64,000 nt of DNA from Branchiostoma floridae (Eukaryota > Chordata > Leptocardii > Amphioxiformes > Branchiostomatidae): assembly GCF_000003815.2 (NCBI RefSeq), contig NC_049997.1, forward strand, positions 5,813,013 through 5,877,012. Reading direction: 5' to 3'. The notes below the pieces were generated by a model. The model saw nothing but the letters and a program-made list of their open reading frames with translations, was not told the DNA's origin and searched no databases. Made by a program: the position numbers and the translations under genes. Of the stretch, positions 1 through 12,113 are shown piece by piece (the stretch's first letter is position 1; every line of letters begins with the position of its first letter).

Positions 1-145
1 ATTTCGGCTTCAACCTGGCCAAGCCGTACAGCCGGCGAAAGGGAGTCAGACGGGCACCGGGTAAACCTCTTCTGACCGGCTATGCTCCTTGACCAGCTTT
101 GATGCTATCTTTGATATGGCACCGTGAATCTGCTTCGGATATTAG
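1..145 (-). repeat. Fragment of the TCTCCAAGCAGAT MITE family
   Basis: Read on the minus strand, this stretch follows the same order as the copy at 10789-10994: a terminus near GAAGCAGATTCACGGTG, then a GGTGCCATA-like block, then AAAGCTGGTCAAGGAGCATAG and a GCCGGTCAG-like block. The copy runs off the left edge of the window, so only one terminus is visible. It is non-coding. Confidence 0.6.
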
Positions 146-1197
146 GTGGGGTGGGGGATAGGTAGTTGGATGTGTTTTCAATCACTGGTTGGTTGCGTTC
201 TACGTAAAAGTAGGCTAGCATGAAATAGTGTCCTTCTAGAAACATAGCCCAGAAGTTCGCAATGAATCTACTAGTATACCTTTAAGCCTGTATTTCTGGG
301 TCCGACAACAAGGCTATGCATTTTCAACGACAGATGTCGAACTACTCAAGCTCTCTCTGTGCATCTAATGTGTGTTTAAAACTGTAACGTTATATCTTGC
401 CAAGGACGTAAGTGCGCGCACTACACTTCTTTCTACTTCAACACAATAGAGGCGACTATTCCATTAAAAACTGAATACCTGAAACCTACCCACCCTTACA
501 CGTGCCGGGAGTGTGGTTACACTGTGTATGCTGTACAGTAACATTTCACACACACGCACACGACACGTCCCTCACAAAATACTGGAGTGGGAACGTATAT
601 TTACCAGCCCCGACAGGGGTCAACCCCACAAATCCTAAAGCTTCCATCGCCAGACCTTCAGCTGCAGTACGTTCCTAAGAAACGGGTGTTTTCCATCAGC
701 GCTCGAGCAAATAACGCCAGTGTATAGGATTACGCCGTGGGTACACAGACGTGCTTTTGGCACGTGCGGGCCTGGCAAAGCTCCACCCACCGACGGCTCC
801 TACGGCCATGCACACCCCGATGATTGAAAATCGTGAACTGAAAAGAAATCGGAGGAAAAATACACCAGGCCACGTTCCGTGAATTGTTCCGGAGAAAACG
901 TGGCTCGCGTAACCTTGTTAACAGAAGAAAGTGCACTAGACCTTGGCTTTCTTTTCCTGTTGACAGAAAATGACAAGTAAAACGATGACGTTTGCTCGTG
1001 GCCGTTCTAAAGCTTGTCAGTTTCACGTTTTTTTTTTTCTGTCAAAGTACAACCTATGTTATAAGACAGTAAGTTGATACAATGCTGTATAAAAGGGTCG
1101 AAAACTAACCATAGGAAAAAAGCACACATAATGTCACAGAGACCCCCCCCTAATAAATTTCATGGCCGTTACAGTTACAATGTATTTAGAACCTGAC
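146..1197. other. No gene recognised
   Basis: Unique-looking, moderately AT-rich sequence with a short CA-rich patch near 550-565. The only longer reading frame (730-1026, minus) has no domain character and no splice-site support. Confidence 0.5.
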
Positions 1198-1341
1198 TAC
1201 GATCCCGTAGTGGTTTTAAACTTGTATATGGGCAAAATGTGAGAATACGATCGCGTAGTGGTTTTAAACTTGTATGTGGGCAAAATGTGAGAATACGATC
1301 GCGTAGTGGTTTTAAACTTGTATGTGGGCAAAATGTGAGAG
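1198..1341. repeat. 48-bp minisatellite, three copies
   Basis: Three direct copies with period 48 start at 1198, 1246 and 1294. Each runs from TACGATCGCGTAGTGG through TTTTAAACTTGTATG to GGCAAAATGTGAGA. Copy 1 differs at a few bases; copies 2 and 3 are nearly identical, which suggests recent expansion. Confidence 0.92.
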
Positions 1342-1555
1342 TGTGTATTGGCTAATTTGTTTTGTTTCAGTTGCTGTCGAGACTACCACGTCATTATCCA
1401 ACATTGAAAAGATACGATGACGCCATGATTATCAAGTCTATACCAACATCATCGACTAGTCATCAGTGGCATGTCGTCTGTTTTGGATTTGGTGTTCTGT
1501 TCTGACTAATTGTGCGTATCTGAGCTGTCACTTGCCGCTCCTCAGACGATCCTTA

Positions 1556-1757
1556 AAAACCAGGAGACATCCGTAAAGATCGTCTGCAAGCCACATAAAC
1601 AAAGCCGTCACAGCAAGGCCCCATATCTCCTCATTATTGCTATTAGCTGGTGTTTTAACACAGCGGACTTTCGTAAGGATCGTCTGCAAGACACATAAAC
1701 AAAACCGTCTCAGCAAGGCCGCATATCTCCTCATTATTGTTTGCTATCAGCTAGTGC
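1556..1757. repeat. Tandem duplication of about 100 bp
   Basis: The block from CGTAAAGATCGTCTGCAAG through CATAAACAAAGCCGTC to ATATCTCCTCATTATTG occurs near 1570 and again near 1672 with few substitutions. No coding potential is evident. Confidence 0.85.
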
Positions 1758-1759
1758 AG

Positions 1760-4700
1760 AGGGTGGGATGGCGCCAATAATCGTCCTCCCGATATCTTTG
1801 CCTGATGATTGTCAGCTGACGGGTTTGGTGGAATTTTCAATCAGCGGCGTCTGTTTACTAGCCGAAGCGTCAGATTGGCTGCCTTGTGGGGACGCCTAGG
1901 AGGCGATACAAACTTCCAAACATGTCGTCACTGTCTGGATCAACATGAGGCGTGCGAGTCGTATTTGGTTTCCCCCCAGTCGGGCATTGTGGCGGGATTT
2001 CGTCCTGACCCCTCGATAAACAAAAATTTGACAGGATGGTTTAATTGGTTTCTGGACAGGTCGTCTGTCATCACCGAGTGTGCTTGACTGGTTTCAGCTC
2101 TTGTAACTCGGGATTCTGTCACAGAAAATACAGGAGCTTAGTAGGTGTATGAACTCTACCCCACTTTCTAGGCTCATTCATTGATTAGAGGAAACGTTTG
2201 GGATGAAGTGTAGAACAGCTTTGTCACGAGGATTCCAAGGAATTTCGCTGTATCCTGACCACAAACCAAGCGTAGCGTAGATTGTCTCGCTCCAAATGTT
2301 CTCCCATTTTCCAGCGGAATTTCTCTGGATCTTTTTTTCCGACTGGTTGGACCGCGTCTCCATCTTATGCAAATGTGGTGCCGCCATTTTTCTCTGATTG
2401 GTTCAGGAGATAACACAATTAGGGAGGCGCCTGTTTCGCTGTCAGTAGACCATGAGGGGAGAGTGTCAATAGGCGGGCTAGATAAACTTGTTAGGAACTC
2501 CACTACACCGGGAAAGGGTGGCTATTAGTGGCTGTAAAATCTACGCATGACGTCTTTGGTTTACTGAAGGAAAGTGTGACGGTAAGGTTGTATTTACCAT
2601 GTCCCTAAACCGGCAGGCTTACATAGTTTATGTACTGCAGAGTTGGCTCGTGGACAACGTTAGAACAAACTATATGAAAGCTTTGGACTTTCTAGTATAG
2701 CTGGCTCTTCACCACGTTTCTCACACACACACACTTCATACAAACTAAATTACAGAACAGTGTGTTCTCTACACTAGGTGTATGGGTCAGTTTTAAAATC
2801 ATTCGCTATTTTCTTATAATTTTCCCAAAAAGAATTTAACAAAACAACCAACAGTTGTTGACATATTAAGTATGTTGTATGATAAGACAGCACATATCAT
2901 CAAGACACAAAAGTCAAGTTCAGCGATGATTTTGAGTTTTTATTTTTCTGTCCACAGTGTTCGGTCTCTATACAATGTAGGCATTGTCATTCCTAACAAA
3001 AATATATACATGATAGCACTACAAATTCTTTGATGAAATTTGTATATACACTGATGTCCAACTCTTGGTAAAGAGAGTTCTAAATAAATACTACGCAGTT
3101 TCGTCAGAGAGAAAACATTGTGCTTGCTTGTGCATTTTTCTTTACATAGTTTGGAATTATGTAAAATAAAGCAAATAGATTTGGCAGTATTGGGGCTGGC
3201 CTGCGTAAATGCGATCACCATACTTTCCCCTTCTATGTACATAACAGTAACATGTCGTGTGCGAATCGTGATTGTTGACACACGGTTTTGACACAAGAAA
3301 ATTAACCCACCCACTAGGGGGGATTCACACAGCCATAATTATACAACGATATTTGCACATTCACTTTCTTACACTCTAACAAGGGACTGCAACATTCCCT
3401 TAAATCAAACATACACAAGAGATTTGCATAAATCGACTGATTATGCACGATTCACATGCAAGAAATCTACAGCTAGTTGTGCGTGGGTCACGCTTTAGAT
3501 ATCACATGACGCACGTGCCCTTGAAACAAAAACAGTGTCTATGACCGAGTCTCCCATCATATGTTGGATGCATACACGATTGATAAAGCTGCTTTCGTGA
3601 CGTCTACTAGTATTACAGCAACAAGGTTTGGTGATTCCACTTGACCATCTCTTCTCTTCTGATGTGTGTAGTCTGAAAAGGAAGGAAAGGGGGTAAGTAT
3701 TGTACATCAAAGAAAAAAATCAACAACAAAGACATCATTGGCAAGAATACAAGAATGATTTCATGAAATACGTTCCATTTGTTTTGATCAACACGTAAAG
3801 AACAGACAACATAGCCAATAGGCATATTTTCCACTGCTTTCATTTCAACAGCCTCCAGGGATTTGTCAACCTGACTGAGGTTTCAAATATCGCCCAGATT
3901 ATGATAATTGAAGGTTCTGTTTAATTTAAAAACTCGGGTTTAATTTTCTAGTCGGGTTTCCTCATCGAGGCAGGGGAGCGCGTAAGTGTCGCCATTTTGA
4001 TGGACAAGTGGCGGGGTTTGGAAGTAAACAAGACCTGGGACAGCTGCGTTACAGATTTAGCACACATCTTGTGTACTCCTAGCTAAACAAATAAACAAGA
4101 TGACTTATGGATTAGTTTGGCGAGGGATCAATTTCATCAACATTGTGGCGTAATTCTCCGGGTTCACTGTCGCAAAATACGATTTGTGCAATCGCTTTTG
4201 ACAGGGATTTCTGGATGAAAATAAATGGACAGGATTTTCGTGGGGTTTTCCCCTTTTCAAATTTGTTCCATGCACACAACTCGTTCCTTTCGGATGTAAA
4301 TTTTTTTCTTTTGCTGAGACATGTCTAGATGTCTTTTTTTTCTTTCTCTCCCACTCACACACCGCATGTTGAGTGTCCTGGAAAAGGTGCTATTTTTTGT
4401 GTGAAACTGGAACTCCACAAAACGTTCGCGTGGTCCCCCGGGACGTTACAAAGCGCCTATCCTGGGTGAACAGCTGACAGCGTGCGAATGTCCCAGGGGT
4501 GAGTCCCATGAAAGGTTGCCATGACAACCGGGTCCCGCTCTCTTGCACAGGTGCACACACAATGTGTCGTCTGACTTTTCAGCTGTTTTTTCCACTTGCC
4601 AAACACATTGACACACACACTAGGGATTTCCCAATATGGAAACGGATACGACAAACGTGGTTTTCTATAAAATTGCCACATCTTCAGGGAGTCTGGGGTC

Positions 4701-5838
4701 TTTGTTTCTTCTTTCTTTTTCCATCGTGTTACCGAAAATTTTCTTGTTAAATTTCAACTATTTCTGGTGAAGAGGGGAGGGTATGACAAGGTGGTGTTGT
4801 GGTAAGCCAGGTTGCCTGCGCTCCACGTTGGAGCCAGAGCGGCGCCGGTTTGGTGGTCTGCCCTTCTTCAACCAGAGTACTGTGGTCAGTACAAGAGGGG
4901 CGAACCCTTATATTCCTGTCAACACCCATTCTGACTCAATTTGACGCCACGAAATGCCAATAATCTATATTTAACAGAGGGAAATATACCGTAATCGCGA
5001 CATTTTCATGCCTGTGTGTTAAGTTGTAATAGAGTCTATAGATAAAATGGTTTTGTCTCTGGAATCAAAAACAATAGAGTCCAGATGGGACCTTTGTTGT
5101 CATATGATTTCCTGGCATTTGACACATGGTCAGCGCTGGTCAGTTTTGTCCACAGACAAATCCAAACACCGGTCAGTTTCCCGTTCATGCTTATCTAGGT
5201 TTATCACCTGCACTGTATCAAAAAGGTTTGGTACTAGTAAGGAAGGCCCCCCAGCGGACATTTACGCCTCAAGGCCGGCGGGGGACCCCGCTGTGTGCCC
5301 CGGTGAAACGGCCGTCTTACGCCGCCTTATTTGTCTACGCTCCCGTAGCCCAGAGACTCCTTTGAAATTGACGTTTTACTGATAGCGCTTGTACGGCTAA
5401 CACCATATTTGTACATCCTCTTTTTTTGGTACCAAACAGCTTCAAATTTCAATTCCCAAGCCTTTGTTGAAGACTAGTGTCTGTACACTGCGGACACAAA
5501 TATTGCATTCTGACGAAAACCCACAGGGACGCTATCAGTTAGCCGGCGTTAGTTTTGACAAGACAGGCGCCTAGCGTGCCCGCTTACGATCGAGATTTAT
5601 CGCCGTGTTGACAACAATGGCCGTTCCCCCTAGCCAGTTATCAAAACCAAGGACCTTGTCAAAACGAAGCAAGGAATTATCGAGTTCAAACTCATTTTAT
5701 GGCGAATGGTTGCGAGTTTTCTTTCTTTGTTTAGCATTAACCACTTTTTCTTTGTTTCACGTCAAGAAATCACACAGACAGCGTGCGAAGAGTACAAAAT
5801 TACCGATCCGTTGGTGAAATAAAAACTTGGCTCACCAT
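1760..5838. other. Long stretch without recognised gene
   Basis: I see no exon with domain character and flanking splice sites on either strand, and no strong repeat structure. It lies downstream of the CDK inhibitor gene on the minus strand, so its right end should hold that gene's 3' UTR. I could not place a convincing AATAAA signal. Confidence 0.4.
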
Positions 5839-5948
5839 TCAAACTACTGCAGGACGCGATGCGAGAGGTTCAGATCTTGTCTGCTGATTTTCTTTGCTGG
5901 CCACTGCTTGCTGCTGTCTTCTCTTTCTCTTCCTTTGTACGTGGAAAT
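5839..5948 (-). CDS. CDKN1: CDK inhibitor exon 2: PIP box end and nuclear localisation signal
   Basis: The acceptor TTTCTCACAG precedes 5948. Two bases complete Asp195, then FHVQRKRKRR follows, then a polar tail, and the stop TGA at 5841-5839. A small last coding exon carrying the PIP/NLS tail resembles the arrangement in vertebrate CDKN1 genes. Confidence 0.93.
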
Positions 5949-7273
5949 CTGTGAGAAAGAAAACGTTACAAGTTAAAAGAAAAACCCAAACAAGGTTACG
6001 TTGTCACAAAATTTACCTCCCGACAAATGGCTTCGCTTGAGAACAAATTATAATTACGACTTTGCCATGACAACAAAGCCTTGGAAACGGCAGACAACGT
6101 GTCCCTCTGCCTCGCTTATCTTTATTTTCTTCACCTCAGTGAACTTGTTTACGATAAAACTTTCCCTTGACCTTGAGTGAGGAGCCTTCAAGCGTAAACA
6201 AGGCGCGCGGGGAAATCGCTGAGCTAGGGGTGTTTTTGTTTTTTCTTCGTAGCCTGATGCGCCCGGGGCGGGCTCCGTCGATCAGAACAAGCCCTAACTT
6301 GCCCAGATATCATATATATCTCCAAGCAGACGTGATATCCGGACCAACTTTACACAATTTTAGCAGAATTTTGCACACGGTACACGCTTTTAACTCTTAG
6401 CTTCGACGAAAAAGTTCCAAACTACGGCACAAAAATGCAGGAAATCGTAAGAAACGAGCCGCATCGTGCATCTGCTTGGAGATAATCTCAACAATAGGGC
6501 GGAGGTCAGCGCCCTGCCCAGGCTTGTTTACAGTACCTTACTCACTACGCACCGCGTAGTAACACTCCAAAAATTTTCCAAATGTAGCAAAAAACGGCAC
6601 AAACACGTGCTGTAAAACCCAACAGAACATTACAAACATTGTTAAGACCAAGTTTAGGCAGAATGGAGTAGAATTGGGGTTGAATCTTACCTGTGAGTCT
6701 CGTTTGACGCTTGACACCCCTGGACATGGTCGGGGTAGAGCCGGGTGTATTCCCCGAGGCACCCGGACCTGGTCTCTCCGAACCAGCGGAGACAGTCGAG
6801 CTGATTTCTGCACTCAAATCCTCTACTCTCGCGTCTACTCTGGATTCCCTGTGTTCCTCGGTACACGCAGAGTTCTTTGCAACAGTTCTTACGGCCGTTT
6901 CTCCGACCAGTCCCGGGGAATCTTCCGTAGTAGACCGTGCCGTGCAGGCCAGCTGCTCGGGGGCGTGCGAAGCGGCCGCCGCTGGAGAAACTGAGATGTT
7001 GACCCGCCCGATGTAGAACGACGGTACGCCGCTGACTCTCTCCCACTCGTATCTGCCCTCCAAGGGACAGTCAGATTTGAAGTCAAAGTTCCATTTGCGT
7101 TGGGAGTCCTCTTCTATCTTTGCTAGCTGCGACCGAAGGTCTCGTTCCAGCTCTTCGTGGTCCACCGGCCCGAACAGTCGCCTGCAAGCCGAGCTGCGAG
7201 GCATTCCAGCCGGCCGGGCGGGCCGAGCTCTTCTCAGCTCCGGGGACGGACACGACACTCTGGCGGTGCTCAT
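5839..7273 (-). CDS. CDKN1: Cip/Kip CDK inhibitor (p21/p27/p57 family), two coding exons
   Basis: This gene encodes a nuclear inhibitor of cyclin-CDK complexes. Coding exons are 7273-6691 and 5948-5839, joined by a 742-bp intron with GT donor at 6690 and CAG acceptor ending at 5949; phase 1 on both sides gives a 230-residue protein. The CDK-inhibitory domain spans about residues 30-90: the cyclin-docking core CRRLFGP (30-36), an LERDL helix start, KWNFDF (60-65), PLEGRYEW (70-77), and PSFY (84-87), whose Tyr87 matches the p27 tyrosine that enters the CDK ATP pocket. The middle is low-complexity with SP/TP sites. Residues 190-197 form a PIP box, QTRLTDFH, split by the intron at the Asp codon, followed by a basic nuclear-localisation run (200-205). 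The start is the ATG in GCCACTATGA; upstream in-frame sequence has no other ATG. The domain looks closest to p27, while the PIP box is a p21/p57-type feature. I am confident of the family, less so of one-to-one orthology. Confidence 0.95.
6317..6484. mobile_element. MITE of the TCTCCAAGCAGA family inside the CDK inhibitor intron
   Basis: The left end TATCTCCAAGCAGACG (6317) and right end CATCTGCTTGGAGATA (to 6484) are inverted repeats matching at 15 of 16 positions. The ends belong to the same family as 10789-10994. No clear target duplication is visible. Confidence 0.65.
6691..7273 (-). CDS. CDKN1: CDK inhibitor exon 1: CDI domain and linker
   Basis: It carries 194 full codons plus one base. 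It starts at ATG 7273-7271 and ends in ...CTC ACA G before GTAAGATTC. It encodes the whole CDK/cyclin-binding domain, the linker and the first half of the PIP box. It is GC-rich compared with its flanks, as expected of a real coding exon. Confidence 0.95.
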
Positions 7274-7560
7274 AGTGGCTTCCTGTGTGCAGCACGACAA
7301 GCTTTACCCGTGGAAATGATTTTTTTCCCAAGGACAAGAGCCGTTATAGTAGTTTTTACACCGTCTGCTCCAGGTCGACTCTGCCCTTTTTTGTCTCTCC
7401 CCAGTTCAAATCCGAACTTGTTGACGGCGTTTCAGGGGCGGAGCAACAATGACATCATCCACATGACTACACAGCTGCGTTTCTTTCCTCTCATTTGGTG
7501 ATATATAAAGACATTCTAAAATACGAGATCTGATTGGTTGTTAGTCACCTACTAAGGGCG
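7274..7560 (-). promoter_or_regulatory. 5' flank of the CDK inhibitor
   Basis: This lies directly upstream of the start codon. It contains a TATATAAA-like stretch at 7502-7509 (TTTATATA on the minus strand) about 230 bp before the ATG, and a TGACATCA AP-1/CRE-like site near 7449. A TSS between them would give a 5' UTR of about 200 nt. This is inference only. Confidence 0.3.
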
Positions 7561-10500
7561 GTGATTGTTATCATTAACATATTCAACAAACAAGGTGATA
7601 ACGACGCTATCTGCAAGCTGATTGGTCCGATAGGAATAATAGCTGGGTGGGGTTTACAGCAAAGTTTGCATATATGGCGGGAGATCGGCTTGCGTACGGC
7701 CTGGCCTTGGAGGCGTGAAATACACGCGAAAATACAAGCCGACCGATTGTGGTAGAAAAATAACAATCACAGCAAACTATAGTACAACTTTTGTGTTATT
7801 GTAAACGTTAGGTATTCCCACGACTTTTACGTGTACACATGTGTGCAGGCTTTGTGTATCTTAGTATTTTCAAACATCTGGGATTCCCTAACTCAAAAAC
7901 CGTCGTTTCAAGTGGTCTGAGAAAATATATTCCTCTTTTGTGGATCGCCGGGCATCTGCGCACAGTTTGTTTTCTGAAAATAGTTCGTCCAAACACGAAT
8001 GGCTGGGAACCTAGCTATCGTTCAAGCTGAGAACACTTGATTTCTACCATACTCACACCGCCAAAGGGAAACGATTCATCGACTGTATGGATTTTTTGCG
8101 GGTTGTGTACATAAACAAACCGGCGAGTTTATAGGAGAGGAACTCTACAGTTTGCCATTCGCATAGATCTCTACACAAAGGAAGTGAAATGCTCTCTTCT
8201 TGATGTTTCAGGGGCACTTGAGATAGCTCTCGATAGTCTTTTATCCCTCGTGAGAAGACTAAGAAATGTGGACAGCTCAAGAAAATTGAGCCCGTTTCGA
8301 GTTCACATGAGACAGGTGTGTTCACTTCATGTTGCCTCTTAACATGTTCTTGAACACTGTGTTTTTCGCCGCCTTTGTGTAACACTTCACTTCAAAAGCG
8401 ACAGGAGTGTTCAGTGGGTGGTGAAATCACGCTATAAGCGACTCCTAGCAGCAACACATATTATTGCATAACAAACGTCGCACTTTCAACGATTTGGCGA
8501 TTATAGTACACCCAAAATCCGCAAAGAAAGAACTGCATCGAAGAAAGGTATCAAAGTACATCAAAGCAAAGAAATAATACATTTCACTGAGTCCACGAAT
8601 CCTCATTGATCCAATTATCATTTGACCAATGAGTTGTCTTCCCAGCCTGTGATGTCTGCATGCGATTGATCAATTACATACCAGAAGCGTCTATCGAATA
8701 AACGAAATGCACCTGGCATTTTTATCCAGGTTTAATGATCTTTAATGTTGGAGTTTTCAAAATTATTCTTACAGACACACAGTCATTTAGTAATTATGTT
8801 ATTTTATGGGCGTACCCGTCACACCTTGCATGTGTACGGTGCTTTGTGGTGCATTTGATTTCATTCAAACAAAATACCAAAATTAGTGGCAAACGCGGCA
8901 GAAAGCCAAAAGAAATCAGCAAATATATTGGCCTATATTCTGTATCAATGTATGTAAGGGAAAATGACATGTTACATGCAAGTACGACCACGCGATTAAG
9001 GAATAACAAGAGAATATATCAAAGGTGCCGACATTCTGGAATATGTTGTCTTTTAGTCTAACACACCTATTTTATCATGTGTTACCGACAGGGATTCACA
9101 CGTTGTCAGCGTAATTGGCCTGATTAGAAAATTATAAACTCTCATTTTGTGATGAATGGCAGATGGTTTTAGACTACAATGTATAATTTACCATTCATTT
9201 TGAACTCTTTATGCTAATAAGGTCACAATTTACTGGGACCCGGCCGAGCTGATAAATAAGACAACAAGACACATAAAACGTAGAAAAATACTCAAAGGCA
9301 CAATTTGTGTATCTTTCTTGATATATAAAGTTTCATTTTTGTCGTTCCCGACAGCCCGTCTGGGCTCCGGCTCGAAAATATGACTCTGTCGTTATTATTT
9401 GATTATGCATGCGATAGCTTCAAAATGTCGAGTTATGACTGATATTGTAAATTTTGTGTATAAAACATACCTGTCCTAGTTAAAAGAAACGTAATGAGCA
9501 CTGCGACTGTTGGTAATATATTTTCTTTTCATTTATCAAGTAGTTTTTACGGCCGTAGTACGAATTTTTGCTGACGGTAGGATTTTCAGGCCAGTCTAAA
9601 TAGATCTATGCTGTGATGTCGGCGAAACCAGTACGGAAGCTATTTTTGACTTTTGACATGTATACACAATACTGTCCTCGTCTTTCTAACTAGGTAAGAA
9701 ATGCTACCACATTCTGTTGTATAAGGCATCGCCTGATTTAGTAGGTAAATATACCTGGACAACCAGGTCGGCCATTGTCTTACACCTGTTGGTTGCCAAG
9801 GGCAACGATGCCAAAACAAGCCTATGGCCTTGAAGATGATACCAGTAGTATCACTGTCACCTCAATGTTGTCGTATTTGTGTTTTAGAGCATGACATCCT
9901 GATTGGTTCGTTAGTTTTGAATGAAACTGTTTGGACTGGTTTTAAAGATATTTATCTGTGTTGCGCCAAGGTTGCGCCCATTGTATAAAAAGAAGACGAA
10001 CGGATACCCCTTTTGTGCAACTGAATAACGTTATATACAAAGGCGAGGTCAACATATTCTGTATCTGTATCTATAAAGCCGGTATAACACCTGCAGTAAT
10101 CACCACTATATATTTTGTCCCATCAGGAGATGACATACAACTAGGACGTCTTCGAGCAAACTCTGCTTCACAAATTGTAAACGACACGCCAATCAAATTA
10201 CCTTGACCAGTGTCTACAATTGTTCATTGGTCGCGTGCACTGATTGGTTTATCGATTTGATTGGTTCAACAGTAGAATAGATTGTGTCAATGATCTGAAA
10301 TTTTGTACAGGTACGAAGAGAGGGTGGCAGGAAGGTACAGTAATCGTTCACGAATTCTTTTACAGCATTTTACAAACATAAATATAACAATTATTATTCT
10401 AACTTACCGTTGTGCTTTGTCTTGCTGTCAACCACTTGTCAGTGAAAAAGTCAGCACCAGTAAAATCTCGCTTACCTGTTTGTTTACATGTATATGTTAC

Positions 10501-10788
10501 CATAGCGACGGTATTCGTTCGAGAAGTGATCGGTTTGGTCAGTGGCGGTCGTTCTAGAACGTCATAGAAATAGTCACACAATGACTAATGTAATAATTCA
10601 CGAGGCCACACTAAACGTCAAACGCGTTTATGATGTCACAATATTAGGCGAGGTTCCAAGAAAGTGAAGGTAGATAGGCGGTAAACATAGCGCGGTTTAG
10701 CTAGCAAGCGATACCGCATTTTAATGTTGCGTAATTTGTGGGCAAGTGACCAAGCATGACTACATTGCAATCATCTTGATAACCGCAC
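7561..10788. other. Intergenic, no gene recognised
   Basis: AT-rich sequence with only short chance frames. The one notable site is an RFX-type X-box inverted repeat, GTTGCCAAGGGCAAC, at 9792-9806. Confidence 0.45.
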
Positions 10789-10994
10789 TAATCTCCAAGC
10801 AGATCCTACGGTGCCATAATATAGTATCAAAGCTGGCCAAGGAGTATAGCCGGCCAAAGGGAGTCAAACGGGCACAGTTTGATTAGGCAACAACTGGATG
10901 TTAATAGCCTTTTGTGAAGCCGAATGAATGCAGATCCTACGGTGGGTTTGATACTACTAGTATATTACGCCACAGTGGATCTGCTTGGAGATTA
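10789..10994. mobile_element. Complete 206-bp MITE with 8-bp target duplication (TAATCTCCAAGCAGATC family)
   Basis: It begins TAATCTCCAAGCAGATCC and ends with the inverted GGATCTGCTTGGAGATTA. AACCGCAC lies immediately on both sides (10781-10788 and 10995-11002), a perfect 8-bp duplication. It has no coding capacity. TSD length and short TIRs suggest a hAT-type non-autonomous element. Confidence 0.88.
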
Positions 10995-11002
10995 AACCGC
11001 AC

Positions 11003-12082
11003 CCAAAACCACATCAGGACTTTGAAATGTATAGGAGGACGGACATAGGGAAGGCTTGTCAGGACTTGCCCAAATACCCCGTGTGTATATATTTGTTTTG
11101 CGGTTGAGTATACAGGGTCACAAGGGCTAAGTGTATACGTAAGCAACGAACATGTAGAGGCATGCCTAAAATTACATTCTCACGTATTCCCCTAATCTTG
11201 TCTTGTCGACCTTGTGCATTTTTTGTCTTTATATGATAAGATTTGCAATATATGACAAGACTTGCAAATCAGATAAGGCTCCAATATATATGTGAATAAG
11301 TACATGATTTTTAAGAAGTACAGAATGTAAATTATGTCTACTAGAGATCTATTTGTGAATGTCTCTATAATAAGTGAACACCTGACTTGATATTTGATAA
11401 AAATCGATTGTTAACAATATTTTGAAATATGGTTGCTGTACTTAACTTTTAGTGCAATTCACCATGGAGGAGTATATGTAAATGCCAACACAAAGTTTGC
11501 CACAAAGCAAAAGAATCGGACTAAGACATTTCAGTATCACATTATGTATAATGGTACACAAAAACTTATTGTTATTCCAAGTCCCGACAAGCCACCCACG
11601 TGTCCGTCCTCCTATACATTGCAAAGTCCTGATGTGGTTTTGGGTGCGGTTATCAAAATGATAGAAGTTCTGTCATGCGTGGGACACACCCACAAATTGC
11701 GCAACATAAAAATGGGGTACCATTTGCTAGTACATGTAAATGAAATGGTTTACACGCGTGTCGTTCTAATGTAGTGGGTTTCAATCAGATTGTCGCCGGA
11801 AATTTTTGTTTCTCAATAAAGTAAACAGAAAATGAGACCACATGTTGTATGTAGACCTCCTTGGAGTAAACAAACACAAACTAAATGTGCCCCCCCCCCT
11901 CACCCCACCACACACATATTGAAAGTGGAACACACGTTCTACATGTACATAGTACAAAACTTTCAATCCTTTTCTCGCATAAACAAAGAACTGAAAAAAG
12001 GTGGCCATTCCTAGCGATATTGAATACATGAACAATTTTTTCAGCCTTGTCGGCTTTCTGTTTGCATTTCATTTAGAGCCAT
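11003..12082. other. Intergenic, no gene recognised
   Basis: AT-rich sequence with no supported exon. Frames here are short and lack domain character. A C-run lies near 11890. Confidence 0.4.
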
Positions 12083-12113
12083 CAAGGGCATTATATGAGA
12101 TATAACGTCCTTG
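12083..12113. mobile_element. Mini-palindromic insertion, copy 1 (degenerate left arm)
   Basis: CAAGGGCATTATAT ... ATATAACGTCCTTG is an imperfect palindrome of 31 bp. The flanking 7-mers are GAGCCAT (12076-12082) and GAACCAT (12114-12120), matching 6 of 7, as expected for an aged target duplication. It is the same family as 14453, 16360 and 21918. Confidence 0.7.

Noticed and set aside
361..415. Another CAAGGACGTTATAT mini-palindrome (ACGTTATATC ... CCAAGGACGT)
   Set aside because: The two arms are in the wrong order and there is no flanking 7-bp duplication.
8339..8348. p53 half-site (TAACATGTTC) about 1 kb upstream of the CDK inhibitor
   Set aside because: It matches 9 of 10 positions but has no second half-site at proper spacing; such single matches are common.
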